From positions 62,001 to 126,000 of the forward strand of contig CAVVLP010000001.1 in assembly GCA_963749115.1 (NCBI GenBank): 64,000 nucleotides of DNA, in the 5' to 3' direction. Below the pieces are notes generated by a model. It worked only from the letters and a program-made list of their open reading frames with translations. It was not told where the DNA came from and ran no database searches. This document shows, in pieces, positions 39,972 to 49,940 of the stretch (position 1 is the stretch's first letter; the number at the start of each line of letters is the position of its first letter). The DNA is from SZUA-36 sp963749115 (lineage in GTDB: Bacteria; Pseudomonadota; Gammaproteobacteria; Xanthomonadales; SZUA-36). The position numbers were made by a program, and so were the translations under genes.

Positions 39972-41210
39972 ATGAGTATTGAAAAAACAGAAGTCTGGAT
40001 CACTGGGATCGGACTTGTAAGCTCTTTGGGCGAAGGACTTGATACGCACTGGGAGCAATTGACTACAGGCCAGGTGCCCGTTCCGTCTGTCGATACAGGG
40101 AATCAGGCACCTTACCTGGTTCACCCGATCGTCGATATTGAGGTTGGCACCCAGATCCCAAAGAAAAGCGACCAGCGCCAGATGGGTCCATGGCAACACC
40201 TCGGCGTTTATACCGCTGGCCTGGCACTGGACGATGCCGGTATCGCACACGAGCCCGGACTGCTAGCTGCGACCAATATGATTGTCGCTGCCGGTGGTGG
40301 TGAACGGGATCTGGATGTCGATACTGTGATCATGGAACAGATCGACGGCGTCGAAAACCCAGGTCCGATACTGAATGCCTCGCTGAACAGTGAATTACGT
40401 CCCACCCTGTTCCTGGCACAGCTGTCAAACCTGATGGCTGGCAATATTTCCATCGTTCATGGCGTCACCGACTCTTCGCGTACGTTTATGGGCGAGGAAT
40501 CTGCCGGTGTATCTGCCGTCGAGACGGCAGTCGCACAGATTCAGCACGGGCAAGGAGACGTTTTTCTTGTTGGTGGTGCCTACATTGCCGAGCGTGCCGA
40601 CATGAGCATGCTGATGGAGTTTGGTCATACACTCTGGCAGGGTGAGCACGGCTCGGTATGGTCACGCGAAGATACAGCAGGCGGAATGAACATGGGCAGC
40701 GCAGGCGCATTTCTTATTCTTGAATCACGCAAACACGCTGAAGCACGCGGTGCCAAGCCGTATGCACGCATTAATAAGGTCGTATCTGATCGTTGCAACA
40801 GGCAACCCGGTGCTGCCCGCCAGGTCGCAGACCGCTTATTCGAACAAATCAGCGATCAGGTTCCGAAGGGACCACTACCCGTATTGTCGGGTTGTTGTGG
40901 CGTGCAACCGCAACTCAAGGAGGAGCGCGACTTTTTAACCGGCCTGTCAGAACATGGTATCGACCCGGCTGTACGTGGTGTGACAACCGTGCTTGGCAAC
41001 ACGCTGGAAGCTCAACTACCCCTCAATGTCATTTTGGCATCACTGGCTATTTCAAAAGGCGCATTTTTTGATCCTTTTGATGACTCCGGTGTTGAGAAGA
41101 CTTTTTCCGGTGCACCTCAAAGCGTCCTGATAAGCACCTGGGGCCATTGGCGGGGCGAGAGCCTGGCATTGGTCGAGAGGCCCGACGCGCCATTGCGGGG
41201 AGATAAATAA
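39972..41210 (+). CDS. Degenerate beta-ketoacyl synthase, chain-length-factor-like
   Basis: 412 residues with the thiolase fold (TGIGLVSSLGEG start, LVGGAYIAE, GGMNMGSAGAFLILE). The nucleophilic Cys position is not Cys: the segment reads VTDSSRTFMGEE, and the two catalytic His motifs are also absent (HGTST and GHT types give no match; VLGNTLEAQ stands in for the latter). Such inactive partners are the chain length factor of a KS heterodimer, as ApeC is to ApeO in aryl polyene synthesis. It directly precedes the active KS, one base apart. Confidence 0.8.
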   Translation: MSIEKTEVWITGIGLVSSLGEGLDTHWEQLTTGQVPVPSVDTGNQAPYLVHPIVDIEVGTQIPKKSDQRQMGPWQHLGVYTAGLALDDAGIAHEPGLLAATNMIVAAGGGERDLDVDTVIMEQIDGVENPGPILNASLNSELRPTLFLAQLSNLMAGNISIVHGVTDSSRTFMGEESAGVSAVETAVAQIQHGQGDVFLVGGAYIAERADMSMLMEFGHTLWQGEHGSVWSREDTAGGMNMGSAGAFLILESRKHAEARGAKPYARINKVVSDRCNRQPGAARQVADRLFEQISDQVPKGPLPVLSGCCGVQPQLKEERDFLTGLSEHGIDPAVRGVTTVLGNTLEAQLPLNVILASLAISKGAFFDPFDDSGVEKTFSGAPQSVLISTWGHWRGESLALVERPDAPLRGDK

Positions 41211-41211
41211 C

Positions 41212-42496
41212 ATGGGTCATTCTGCAAAAGATCACAAGGGTCGTCCGGTCGTTGTAGTGACTGGTATCGGCATTGTTACGTCTGTTGGTGAAGGCAAAGA
41301 GGATAACTGGAAAAACCTGACCGCAGGCGTTTCCGGTGTGCGCAAGATAAGCCGTTTCCCAACCGAGGGACTTCGCACCCAGATTGCCGGCACAATCGAC
41401 TGGAAAGGTGATAGCCGTTATTGCGCTCCGATCCACTCGATCGGACTCGCCAAAACAATCAGCTGCCGAGGCCATTGAACAGTCAGGCATCGGTTCACGA
41501 GGTTCTTTTCCGGGTCCATTGTTCGTAGCAAATTCACCTGCGGAAACAAACTGGGACCAACGGATGGTTGTTTACAGCGGCCAGGCCGGTGCTGACAGTA
41601 ACGGTTATGACCGTCTCTTGAAGAATGTCAGGGCGGGTGATTTTTCCCGTTATTTCAAGCTCTTTCAATTTATTAGTATCGCTGAGCACCTGGCGGACGA
41701 ATTCGGTACGAAAGGCCAGCCCATTTCACTGACAACCGCCTGTGCTTCGGGTGCGACATCTGTACAACTTGGTGTTGAAGCGATACGTCGCGGTGATACC
41801 GATGCAGCTCTTTGTGTCGGAACCGATGGCGGAATTTGCGAGGAAATGGTGGTGCGTTTCAACCTGCTCTCGGCCCTCTCAACGCAGAACGATGACCCGC
41901 AGGGCGCGTCTAAACCGTTTTCAAAAACCCGCGATGGTTTTGTCATGGCCGAAGGCTCAGCGACCCTCGTTCTGGAGTCCTATGAAGGGGCAAAGGCCCG
42001 CGGGGCAAAAATTCTCGGCGTTGTCCGTGGCGCCGGTGAGCGTGCTGATACATTTCACCGTACCCGTTCCACACCTGATGGTTCGGCAATTATTGATACG
42101 ATCACGCGCTCTATGGCTGATGCCGGTATGTCACCGGCTGAAATTGACTGCATCAATGCGCACGGTACCAGCACCCCGGAAAATGACAAGATGGAGTACC
42201 TGGCTCTGTCGGCAGCGCTCGGCGACGAACTGAAAAACACACCTATCAGTTCCAACAAATCCATGATCGGTCATACATTGAGTGCCGCAGGCACCATTGA
42301 GGCTGCCATCTCTTTGTTAACGATACAGCACGGTGTAATCCCTCCCACCATCAATTGCAATGAACAGGACCCCAATATCCTGATGGATGTCGTGCCCAAT
42401 GAAAAAAGGATCAAGACCGTTAATTCCGTAATGTCCAATTCATTTGGTTTTGGCGGCCAGAATGTCTGCCTGATTTTCTCGGCAGAGCCTGCTTAG
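41212..42496 (+). CDS. Active beta-ketoacyl-ACP synthase of the cluster (frameshifted)
   Basis: About 427 residues after an extra A in the AAAA run at 41452-41455 is removed (giving GLAKQSAAEA). The catalytic triad is present: Cys in TTACASGATS, His in NAHGTST and His in MIGHTLSAAG. FabF-like in length. Paired with the CLF-like protein upstream it should form the elongating heterodimer of a type II system, setting chain length of an as yet unidentified acyl or polyene product. Confidence 0.87.
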
Positions 42497-42507
42497 GAGA
42501 ACATCGT

Positions 42508-43275
42508 ATGCCCAATCCAGCAAACGGAAAAACAGTATTTGTTGCCGGTGGCGCCAAGGGTATCGGGCTTGGTATCGTAAAGGCACTGGCTGCGGATGGT
42601 TACGATGTGTCGTTTTCATACCGTGGCTCAGCCAACGAAGCAGAACAGGCCCGCAAAGATCTTCAGTCCGAATATCCGGAGCAAACCATCACCATTTACC
42701 AGGTTGATTTGTCCGACCGGGACCAGGTGGATGAGTTTGCCAACATTATTGGCGAAACCAATTCACTTTATGGCCTGGTTTACAACGCTGGCGGCTCTTA
42801 CGACACCCTCGCTGCACTTGCCGATCAGGATAAGGCAGAGGCGCTTTTTCAACTAAATTTCTGGGCGATGACCCGTCTGGCCGGCACCGCAGCAAGACCA
42901 CTGATGCGGGCTAAATGCGGACGAATTATTGCAATGGGCTCGGTAACCTCACAGTTAGCCGTTTCAGGAAATGCTATTTATGCTGCGAGCAAGGGTGCGA
43001 TGCTGAGCTATATCAGGACATTGGCTGTTGAAATGGCCCGTAAAGGTGTTACGGCCAACTATATTGCACCGGGCTATGTCGATACTGAACTGTTGGCGCC
43101 ATATGCCTCCTATCGCGAGAAACTGGAAAGCCAGATTCCCCTGCGCCGTTTTGCGCAACCCGAAGAGGTTGGTGCACTAACAAGCTTTTTGTTTTCACCG
43201 CTTGCAGGTTATATCACCGGAAGCATCATTCCAATTGATGGCGGCCTGACTGCCGGCCTGTTGATACAACGCTGA
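42508..43275 (+). CDS. 3-oxoacyl-ACP reductase, FabG-like SDR
   Basis: 255 residues. The Rossmann glycine motif GGAKGIGLG, NAGG, catalytic Ser in MGSVTS, YAASK and the PGYVDTE/IDGG ending mark an FabG-type short-chain reductase using NADPH. It reduces the ketone made by the KS. An AGGAG site is eight bases before the ATG. Part of the cluster by spacing and function. Confidence 0.88.
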   Translation: MPNPANGKTVFVAGGAKGIGLGIVKALAADGYDVSFSYRGSANEAEQARKDLQSEYPEQTITIYQVDLSDRDQVDEFANIIGETNSLYGLVYNAGGSYDTLAALADQDKAEALFQLNFWAMTRLAGTAARPLMRAKCGRIIAMGSVTSQLAVSGNAIYAASKGAMLSYIRTLAVEMARKGVTANYIAPGYVDTELLAPYASYREKLESQIPLRRFAQPEEVGALTSFLFSPLAGYITGSIIPIDGGLTAGLLIQR

Positions 43276-43308
43276 AAACCCACCCTTTAATTATCGGTAA
43301 ACTGACAT

Positions 43309-44334
43309 ATGAAAGCACTTAGAAACTATGGAGAGCGCGACCTGAGAGTAACCGAGGTCGACGCACCGCCACCGCCAGGTGATGATGAAATCCAGGTACG
43401 AATTTGTGCCGTTGCACTTAACCATATCGATGTCTGGGGTTGGCGTGGCATGGCATTTGCCAAACGCCAACTGCCCATCACCGTGGGCGCAGAAGCATCC
43501 GGTGAAATCATTGCAGTCGGAAAAAATGTCACTGATCTGAAAGTCGGCCAAATTGGTGCACTTTACGGGGCCAATACCTGTGGCACCTGTAAACCCTGCG
43601 TTGAGGGCCGTGACAATTTCTGCGAGAACGTCAACGGCGTTTTCGGTTTTCATATCGACGGATTCGCCCAGGAAATGATGAATTTCCCGGCACGTCTTTT
43701 TGTTCCGGCCGCCGAGGGTCTTGATCCGGTTGCAGCAGCCTGTACACCGATCACTTTTGGCACGGTTGAGCACATGCTGTTCGACAATGCCAAGCTTCAA
43801 CCGGGTGAAAGCATCCTGGTTCACGCTGGCGGCAGTGGCATCGGCACAGCTGCAATCCAGCTTGCCAAGGCGATCGGTTGCACCGTTTACACAACCGTTG
43901 GTAACGACGAAAAAGCCCAGCAGGCGCTTGACCTGGGTGCTGATCATGCCATCAATTACCAGACCGACCGCTTTGAAGGCCGCTTGAGAAAACTGACTAA
44001 AAAACAAGGTGTTGACGTTGTTTTCGAACACGTAGGTGTTGATACATGGGAAGGCAGCATGTTTTCGATGAAGATCGGTGGACGCCTGGTGACCTGTGGT
44101 TCGACGACGGGTATCAAGGCCGAAATCAACCTGTTTCAGCTTTTTCAACGGCAATTGCGCCTGATCGGCAGTTTTGGCTGCAATCTGCGTAACATCAGGA
44201 ATGCGCTTGATAAATTGGCGGAAGGTACGGTCAAACCCATAGTCGACCTCGAGATACCAATGGAAGATATCGGAAAAGGGTTGGAGCGCCTCGAAAACCG
44301 CCAGGTGTTCGGCAAAATTATCGTCGTCATTTAG
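43309..44334 (+). CDS. Zinc-binding medium-chain dehydrogenase/reductase, possible enoyl reductase
   Basis: 341 residues. A GroES-like N-domain has a structural zinc loop NTCGTCKPCVEGRDNFC (four Cys), followed by a Rossmann domain with HAGGSGIGTAAIQLAK. Catalytic-zinc ligands are partly replaced (ALNHIDVWGWRG), as in quinone oxidoreductase and enoyl reductase branches. In this cluster the missing step is enoyl reduction, so I infer a role as the enoyl reductase; a different redox tailoring step is equally possible. Confidence 0.75.
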   Translation: MKALRNYGERDLRVTEVDAPPPPGDDEIQVRICAVALNHIDVWGWRGMAFAKRQLPITVGAEASGEIIAVGKNVTDLKVGQIGALYGANTCGTCKPCVEGRDNFCENVNGVFGFHIDGFAQEMMNFPARLFVPAAEGLDPVAAACTPITFGTVEHMLFDNAKLQPGESILVHAGGSGIGTAAIQLAKAIGCTVYTTVGNDEKAQQALDLGADHAINYQTDRFEGRLRKLTKKQGVDVVFEHVGVDTWEGSMFSMKIGGRLVTCGSTTGIKAEINLFQLFQRQLRLIGSFGCNLRNIRNALDKLAEGTVKPIVDLEIPMEDIGKGLERLENRQVFGKIIVVI

Positions 44335-44353
44335 GGCTCACTGAGACTACCCG

Positions 44354-45271
44354 ATGAAACTGCCTTTACGTTACCGGGTTGCGCAATTTCTGATCGGTAT
44401 CCGTAACTGGACTGTCGCTCAGCTGGTTTCGTTGTGCCTGTGGCTCATTCGCCTGGTACCGCTCAAATACGCAGCCCGGATGTTCGAAAGCTTTGCCCGC
44501 TGGCTCGGTCCCAAAATCTGGCGTCACAAGGTGGTCATGGATAACCTGGCGATCGCCTTCCCTGAAAAGAGCATCGGGGAACGTGAGAAACTTGCCAGCG
44601 ACAACTGGGCGCAAATGGCCCGCAGCTTGATTGAATACATCTACCTGGATGAAATTTTCGATCTGGACGAAGACAATACAGAGTCAGAACGTATTGAAAT
44701 CAAAAATGCCGAACAATTTCACAAGCTGCGTGATGATGGCCTGCCCGCCATACTATTCACCGGCCATATTGCAAATTTTGAGTTACTTCCCCTGGTTTCA
44801 TCAAGGTTCGGCCTGGAAATTCAATCCATGTACCGTCGCCCGAATAACCCGCATGCGGCCTCCAAGGTTGCGGACGCACGCAAGGAATATGGCAAAAACC
44901 TGGTTGCTTCGGGTGCGGGTGCGTCATTCCAGTTGATGAGCGCACTTGAACGCGGTGACCATGTCGGCCTGTTGGTGGATCAGAAGTTTCGCCGCGGTAT
45001 CAATATCCCTTTTTTTGGAAAAGACGCCAAAACCAATCCTCTGCTGGCCAAGTTGGCACGGCGTTACAATTGCCCGGTTCACGGTGCACGCACCATACGT
45101 TTACCCAATGGCCGTTTCCGGCTTGAAATTACCGACGAACTCATTCTGCCACGTGATGAAAACGGCGATGTGGATATCAAGGGAACCATGCAACTTGTTA
45201 CCGACGTGGTTGAGGGCTGGGTCCGTGAATACCCCGAACAATGGCTCTGGATGCATCGGCGCTGGGGATAG
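44354..45271 (+). CDS. LpxL/HtrB-family lysophospholipid-type acyltransferase
   Basis: 305 residues. An N-terminal hydrophobic region is followed by the H-x4-E active site GHIANFE, a QSMYRRPNNP segment and the family ending EQWLWMHRRWG. The family moves acyl chains from acyl-ACP onto lipid A or other glycolipids at the inner membrane. In this cluster it probably takes the product from the dedicated ACP. The gene follows the MDR by 19 bases. Confidence 0.86.
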   Translation: MKLPLRYRVAQFLIGIRNWTVAQLVSLCLWLIRLVPLKYAARMFESFARWLGPKIWRHKVVMDNLAIAFPEKSIGEREKLASDNWAQMARSLIEYIYLDEIFDLDEDNTESERIEIKNAEQFHKLRDDGLPAILFTGHIANFELLPLVSSRFGLEIQSMYRRPNNPHAASKVADARKEYGKNLVASGAGASFQLMSALERGDHVGLLVDQKFRRGINIPFFGKDAKTNPLLAKLARRYNCPVHGARTIRLPNGRFRLEITDELILPRDENGDVDIKGTMQLVTDVVEGWVREYPEQWLWMHRRWG

Positions 45272-45347
45272 GTTTCCCGCCCGCACTGTCAACAACCACT
45301 AGTGGAATACAGCAAAAACAGATTTTGTAGCCTGAAGCGGAACTGAA

Positions 45348-46106
45348 ATGGAACTGCCAGGCAACCATATTCACCTCTACTTTTCATACCCTGAGAAAAT
45401 TTCAGACCCCGAACTGTTAAAACGTTATGCAACATTGTTGACGGATGAAGAACGAACACAGATGTCACGGTTTGTTTACACCCGCCACCGTCACCAGTTT
45501 CTCGTTACACGCGCACTGGTACGCACCTGTCTCTCAAGCTATTTCCAGGTTGAGCCCACTGACTGGCATTTTGGCAAAAATGCCTATGGAAAGCCGGAGA
45601 TAAATTTTCCGGAAAATGCAGGTCCGGTCCAATTCAACATTTCACACTGCGAAGGCCTGATCATGTGTGGAATAACAAGGCGCCACGATATTGGTGTGGA
45701 TGTTGAAGATGCGAAAAGGTCCACAAGTACCAGCTTCGAGAGTCTTTCAAGCTACTTTTCGGCCGCGGAAACGGCAGACATGGCACGCCTGCCCGTTGAT
45801 CAGCAACAGCTGCGCTTTTTCGACTACTGGACACTCAAGGAGTCCTATATCAAGGCGCGTGGTTTGGGCCTGGCCATTCCGCTGGACAAGTTCAGTTTTC
45901 GATTTGAGGCCGACCGTCTTAATGCCTTTGAGACCCACCCAGACCTGGATGATGATGCAGCAAGCTGGCATTTCTGGCGTATATCCCGGGGCGGACGCTA
46001 CCGGATCGCGGTGGCCGTCAACTCGGCAAATCAAACCTTCAAACTAAGCGCCTTCAATACGGTCCCGCTAATAAACTGCGAACCCACACAACTGGATTTC
46101 CTATAA
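45348..46106 (+). CDS. 4'-phosphopantetheinyl transferase, Sfp type
   Basis: 252 residues. The Mg/CoA-binding motif GVDVED and the second motif YWTLKESYIKARG are intact, and the N-terminal FNISHCEG segment is typical. It turns apo-ACP into holo-ACP; the cluster ACP is the obvious substrate and the Pls-type NRPS 14 kb away a possible second one. A C-terminal extension of about 60 residues carries no recognised domain. Confidence 0.9.
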   Translation: MELPGNHIHLYFSYPEKISDPELLKRYATLLTDEERTQMSRFVYTRHRHQFLVTRALVRTCLSSYFQVEPTDWHFGKNAYGKPEINFPENAGPVQFNISHCEGLIMCGITRRHDIGVDVEDAKRSTSTSFESLSSYFSAAETADMARLPVDQQQLRFFDYWTLKESYIKARGLGLAIPLDKFSFRFEADRLNAFETHPDLDDDAASWHFWRISRGGRYRIAVAVNSANQTFKLSAFNTVPLINCEPTQLDFL

Positions 46107-46173
46107 ACCCCTGGCTGCCCCTTTCGGATAATATATGCGCAATAAAAATTATTTTCTAACTGACTGGATAACC

Positions 46174-48663
46174 ATGCATCAAATTAAGTATGGGTTTTTC
46201 GCCTGTTTCATTCTTCTGGCAATCCCTCAAATTGTAGCTGCCAAAGCGGCGAACAAAGCCGAAGGTGCGATCAGCAGCATCAAGGAAAAGGTCAAAGACC
46301 TGGATCATATGGATGGTTATTTTGATCTTTACTGGGATCAGGAGAAAGGCCAACTCCTGTTACAGATCGATAACCCGGGTGCCGAGTTCATTTACCAGTC
46401 ATCGATGCCCCGTGGTATAGGATCGAATGACCTGGGTCTTGATCGGGGACAACTGGGTGCAACCCGGTTGGTCGAATTCTACCGTTCCGGGCCCAAGGTG
46501 TTGTTGATCGAAAAGAACACGGATTACCGGGCCATTAGCCATGATGAGGCTGAAAAATCTGCGGTTGAAAGTTCATTTGCCCGCTCGGTCGTCTGGGGCT
46601 TTGCGATCGTTGCACAAACGGGTGATTCTGTGATTGTTGACGCTACGGAATTTTTCTTGCGCGATGCGCATAACATATCAACACGGCTTAGCCGGGCGCA
46701 ACAGGGTAGCTACACAGTTGACCCCAGCCGTTCGGCTATTTTCCTACCACGTACGAGGGCATTCCCGGACAACACGGAAGTGGAAGCCATTGTCAGTTAT
46801 ACCGGGGAACAGAAATTCGATGACAAGGGCAAACCCGCCAGTAACATACTTTCCACGGTAGTTCCCGACACGAATTCTGTCACCGTCCACCTGCACCACT
46901 CCTTCATCCGCTTGCCGGATGACAACTATAAACCGCTTCCTTATGACGCGAGAATGGGCATCATCGGCTCTCCCAGGGGTAATGGTTTTGTGGATTATGC
47001 AGTGCCGATCGGCGACCCCATCCAGGTGCTTTATGGCAGACGTCACCGCCTGCAAAAGCAAGACCCGCAAGCAGATGTCAGCGAGGCCGTTGAACCGATC
47101 ATTTACTACCTTGACCCGGGTGCGCCGGAGCCGATACGTTCCGCATTGATGGAAGGCGCCAGTTGGTGGAACCAGGCTTTTGAAGCCGCCGGCTACAAAA
47201 ACGCGTTCCAGGTCAAACTGTTACCTGAGGATGTTGATCCGATGGATGTCCGCTACAACGTCATTCAATGGGTCCACCGCTCCACGCGTGGATGGTCTTA
47301 TGGTTCTTCAATACTCGACCCGCGCACCGGCGAGATATTGAAGGGTCATGTCACCCTTGGTTCCTTGCGTGTACGGCAGGATTACCTGATAGCCGAAGGC
47401 CTGTTGGCGCCTTATAAACAGGGTGAGGTACCCGAGACCATGCTGGAAATGTCGTTGGCACGTATCCGCCAATTGTCCGCACACGAGGTTGGGCACACAC
47501 TGGGTTTTGAACATAACTTCGCAGCCAGTGTTGATAACCGGTCCTCTGTAATGGACTACCCTTTCCCGCTTATCCGGTTTGATGCGGATGAACAGCCTTG
47601 ATCTTTCAGATGCCTACGGGGTAGGTATCGGCGAGTGGGATAAACGAACCGTATTGTATGCTTACCAGGATTTTCCCGAAGAACTCGATGATGCCGCGTC
47701 ACGACAGAAGATACTGGAAGAGACTATCGCTTCAGGCCTCCTGTATGTCGCAGATGAGGACTCCCGTGATCCGGGCACCGCAAACCCACTGGGTAATCTC
47801 TGGGACAATGGTGCGGATGCGATTGCAGAGCTTGAGCACCTGCTAAAGGTACGCAGCTACGCCCTGGGCAACTTTTCAGAAAACAACATCAGGCCGGGGC
47901 GACCGCTCGCCACCCTTGAAGAGGTGCTGGTACCGGTTTACCTGTTGCACCGGTTCCAGGTCCAGGCCGTCGGAAAACTCATTGGCGGGCAGTACTTCAA
48001 CTACGCCATGCGTGGTGACGGGCAAACGGCGCCCGTTACGGTCGACAGTCGAGAAACAGCAGGCCGCCATAGATGCATTGATCAGCACGCTTGACCCTTC
48101 GGCTGTTGATGCTGCCGCAATCTGTTATCGACATCATCCCGCCACGACCGCCCGGCCATGCGCTGGGACGTGAATCTTTCGGTCGCAGTACGGGTGTCAC
48201 CTTCGATCCGCTGGCACCTGCCGCCAGCGCCATCAGCCTGACCCTGGATGTATTGCTGAATCAGCAACGGGCTGCGCGTTTGAATGTCTTTCATGCGGCA
48301 GATCCTTCACTGCCGGGATTTGAAACCATTTTGTATGAACTGGCCCGGATATGCTGGTATGGAGAAAAGCGGACTGCGATTGCAGGTGCCATTCAACGCC
48401 TGACAGCTGACCAGTTGCTCAATCGCCTGATAGGCCTGGCTAACGATAGCGGGGCGGATTCCCAGGTACGTGCACAGGCCTTTCTGGCCATCCAGAACTG
48501 GGATGAGTTTCTGGCCGGACAAAAGAGGGGTACTACAGAAAGTGACTGGTATGCGTTTTATGCACGGGCCCGTCATACCATCGCCTTGATGATGAGAGAC
48601 CCGGCGAGCGTGAATAATGGTCAGGCACAGCCGGTACCACCGGGTTCGCCTATCGGCAATTGA
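46174..48663 (+). CDS. Secreted zinc-dependent metalloprotease, DUF5117/5118-like (three frameshifts)
   Basis: About 829 residues from ATG 46174 (ATG 46135 possible) with a signal peptide (cleavage near VAAKA). Extra bases fit near 47590, 48040 and 48108. The first half has a long beta-rich domain (GLDRGQLGATR, YTVDPSRSAIFLPRTRAFP), then the protease with the extended zinc motif LSAHEVGHTLGFEHNF and SVMDYPFP Met-turn, as in metzincin-like proteases with DUF5117 N-domains. The helical C-terminal part has DIIPPRPPG. Frames are conserved on both sides of each shift. Confidence 0.84.
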
Positions 48664-48677
48664 TATCAGGTATCGCG

Positions 48678-48872
48678 ATGAATCAGGCCCTGGCAGATAT
48701 TTTCTCATTAACGGGTAACAACATTCCCGAGATCATCGATCTGTGCAATCTTGAGGCACCCGAGCCGATGGAAAGAATACTATTGGCCGGTGCTCAACTG
48801 GAGCCACAGGATGTTTACCTGGCACGTCTTCCCCATATCCCCTTCCCGCTTATCTCGCAGCTTGAAACCTGA
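48678..48872 (+). CDS. DUF2249-like small protein
   Basis: 64 residues from ATG 48678, 15 bases after the metalloprotease stop. The pattern IIDLCNLEAPEPMERIL ... PHIPFPLISQLE resembles the DUF2249 fold. It ends earlier than usual: DUF2249 normally continues with an aromatic beta strand. A frame one base off after LET continues to about 48944 with NSLRWRLR, so a further insertion may have cut this gene. Function unknown. Confidence 0.5.
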   Translation: MNQALADIFSLTGNNIPEIIDLCNLEAPEPMERILLAGAQLEPQDVYLARLPHIPFPLISQLET

Positions 48873-48940
48873 GTCCGGAATTTATGGGCGCAGAGCAGGC
48901 GTTTAACCGGAATTCCTTACGATGGAGACTAAGGTGACAA

Positions 48941-49891
48941 TCATAAACAGTAGTCATCCATGATTAACGCATCCTGTTTCACTTCCTCTTTCAATTTCTT
49001 GATATTTTCACAGGAGAGACCCTCTACACCCCTGAGGCTGATTAATTCAAGTTCACTAAAATCCAGCAAAGGTTCGATACTTTCAATCGGATTGTTGTCA
49101 AGCAACAGTCGCCAAACGTTTTCCAGTTCAATAAGTGGCTCGATACTCGTCACCTCGTTACTTGAAAGATCAATTTCGCGAAGCTCCGATAATCCTGCGA
49201 GGGGGGTAATATCGTTAATATGGTTGCTATTGAGATACAAATGCTCAATTTGCCGCAAATTTTCCAACGCAGAGATATCTGTAATCCGGTTATGGCCAAG
49301 GTCAAGCGCTTTGAGATCCAGGAACGCTCCAATTGCACTTAAATCTGATATTTTGTTTTGGCCAAGGTTGAGGGTGTGCAGCGTGGGGATCGCTTGTAGT
49401 GCAGTCACGTCATCTATCTGGTTTGCTGCCAGGTCTAAAACCTCCAGGCGCTGAAATATATTGAATTTGCTGACATCACTAATCATATTGCGATCAAGTG
49501 TCAGGTGCGTGATGCTGATGTGAGAAATTCCATCGGGTATCTGGCTGACCTGGTTGTCGTCCAGATGTAGATGTTCGAGTTTGTTAAGCGCGGTCAATGG
49601 AGCAAGATCGGAGATCGCGTTATGTGCAAAATCCAGCTCTCGAATATTGTGAAGACTTTCAATACCTGCGAGGCTGGATATCTTTCGGCCTGTCGGGTTG
49701 ACACAGTGCAATTTTTGTACGTCCCCCGCACTGAGCCATTCGTTCTTTCGAGCTTCGCCTATAACACAATCCTTAAAAACTTCATCTGCAAATACCAGGT
49801 CCTTTATAGCGGTATAACCAACATCCGGTGAGCAGCCCGCCAATAACAGGCAGGAAATCAGCGAGTAGATAGTAAGACGAGCCTTTTTCAT
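48941..49891 (-). CDS. Leucine-rich-repeat lipoprotein
   Basis: 316 residues from ATG 49891 (an extended start at 50002 would overlap trkH). A lipoprotein signal with lipobox LLAGC is followed by about ten 22-residue repeats of the internalin type (LxxLDLxxNxIxDIxxL), from residue about 75 to 295, with a Cys-containing cap (LSCENIKKLK, DYCL). It is anchored to the membrane and probably binds protein. It lies 50 bases after trkH on the same strand. Confidence 0.85.
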   Translation of the reverse strand: MKKARLTIYSLISCLLLAGCSPDVGYTAIKDLVFADEVFKDCVIGEARKNEWLSAGDVQKLHCVNPTGRKISSLAGIESLHNIRELDFAHNAISDLAPLTALNKLEHLHLDDNQVSQIPDGISHISITHLTLDRNMISDVSKFNIFQRLEVLDLAANQIDDVTALQAIPTLHTLNLGQNKISDLSAIGAFLDLKALDLGHNRITDISALENLRQIEHLYLNSNHINDITPLAGLSELREIDLSSNEVTSIEPLIELENVWRLLLDNNPIESIEPLLDFSELELISLRGVEGLSCENIKKLKEEVKQDALIMDDYCL

Positions 49892-49940
49892 ACCTAAAAA
49901 CTTCCTAATTAAATCCAACAAATCGATCTCATTATTCACT

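Noticed and set aside
39972..43275. Primary fatty-acid synthesis (fab) operon
   Set aside because: A CLF-like inactive KS, PPTase and LpxL-like gene in one unit, and absence of fabD and fabH, point to a specialised pathway.
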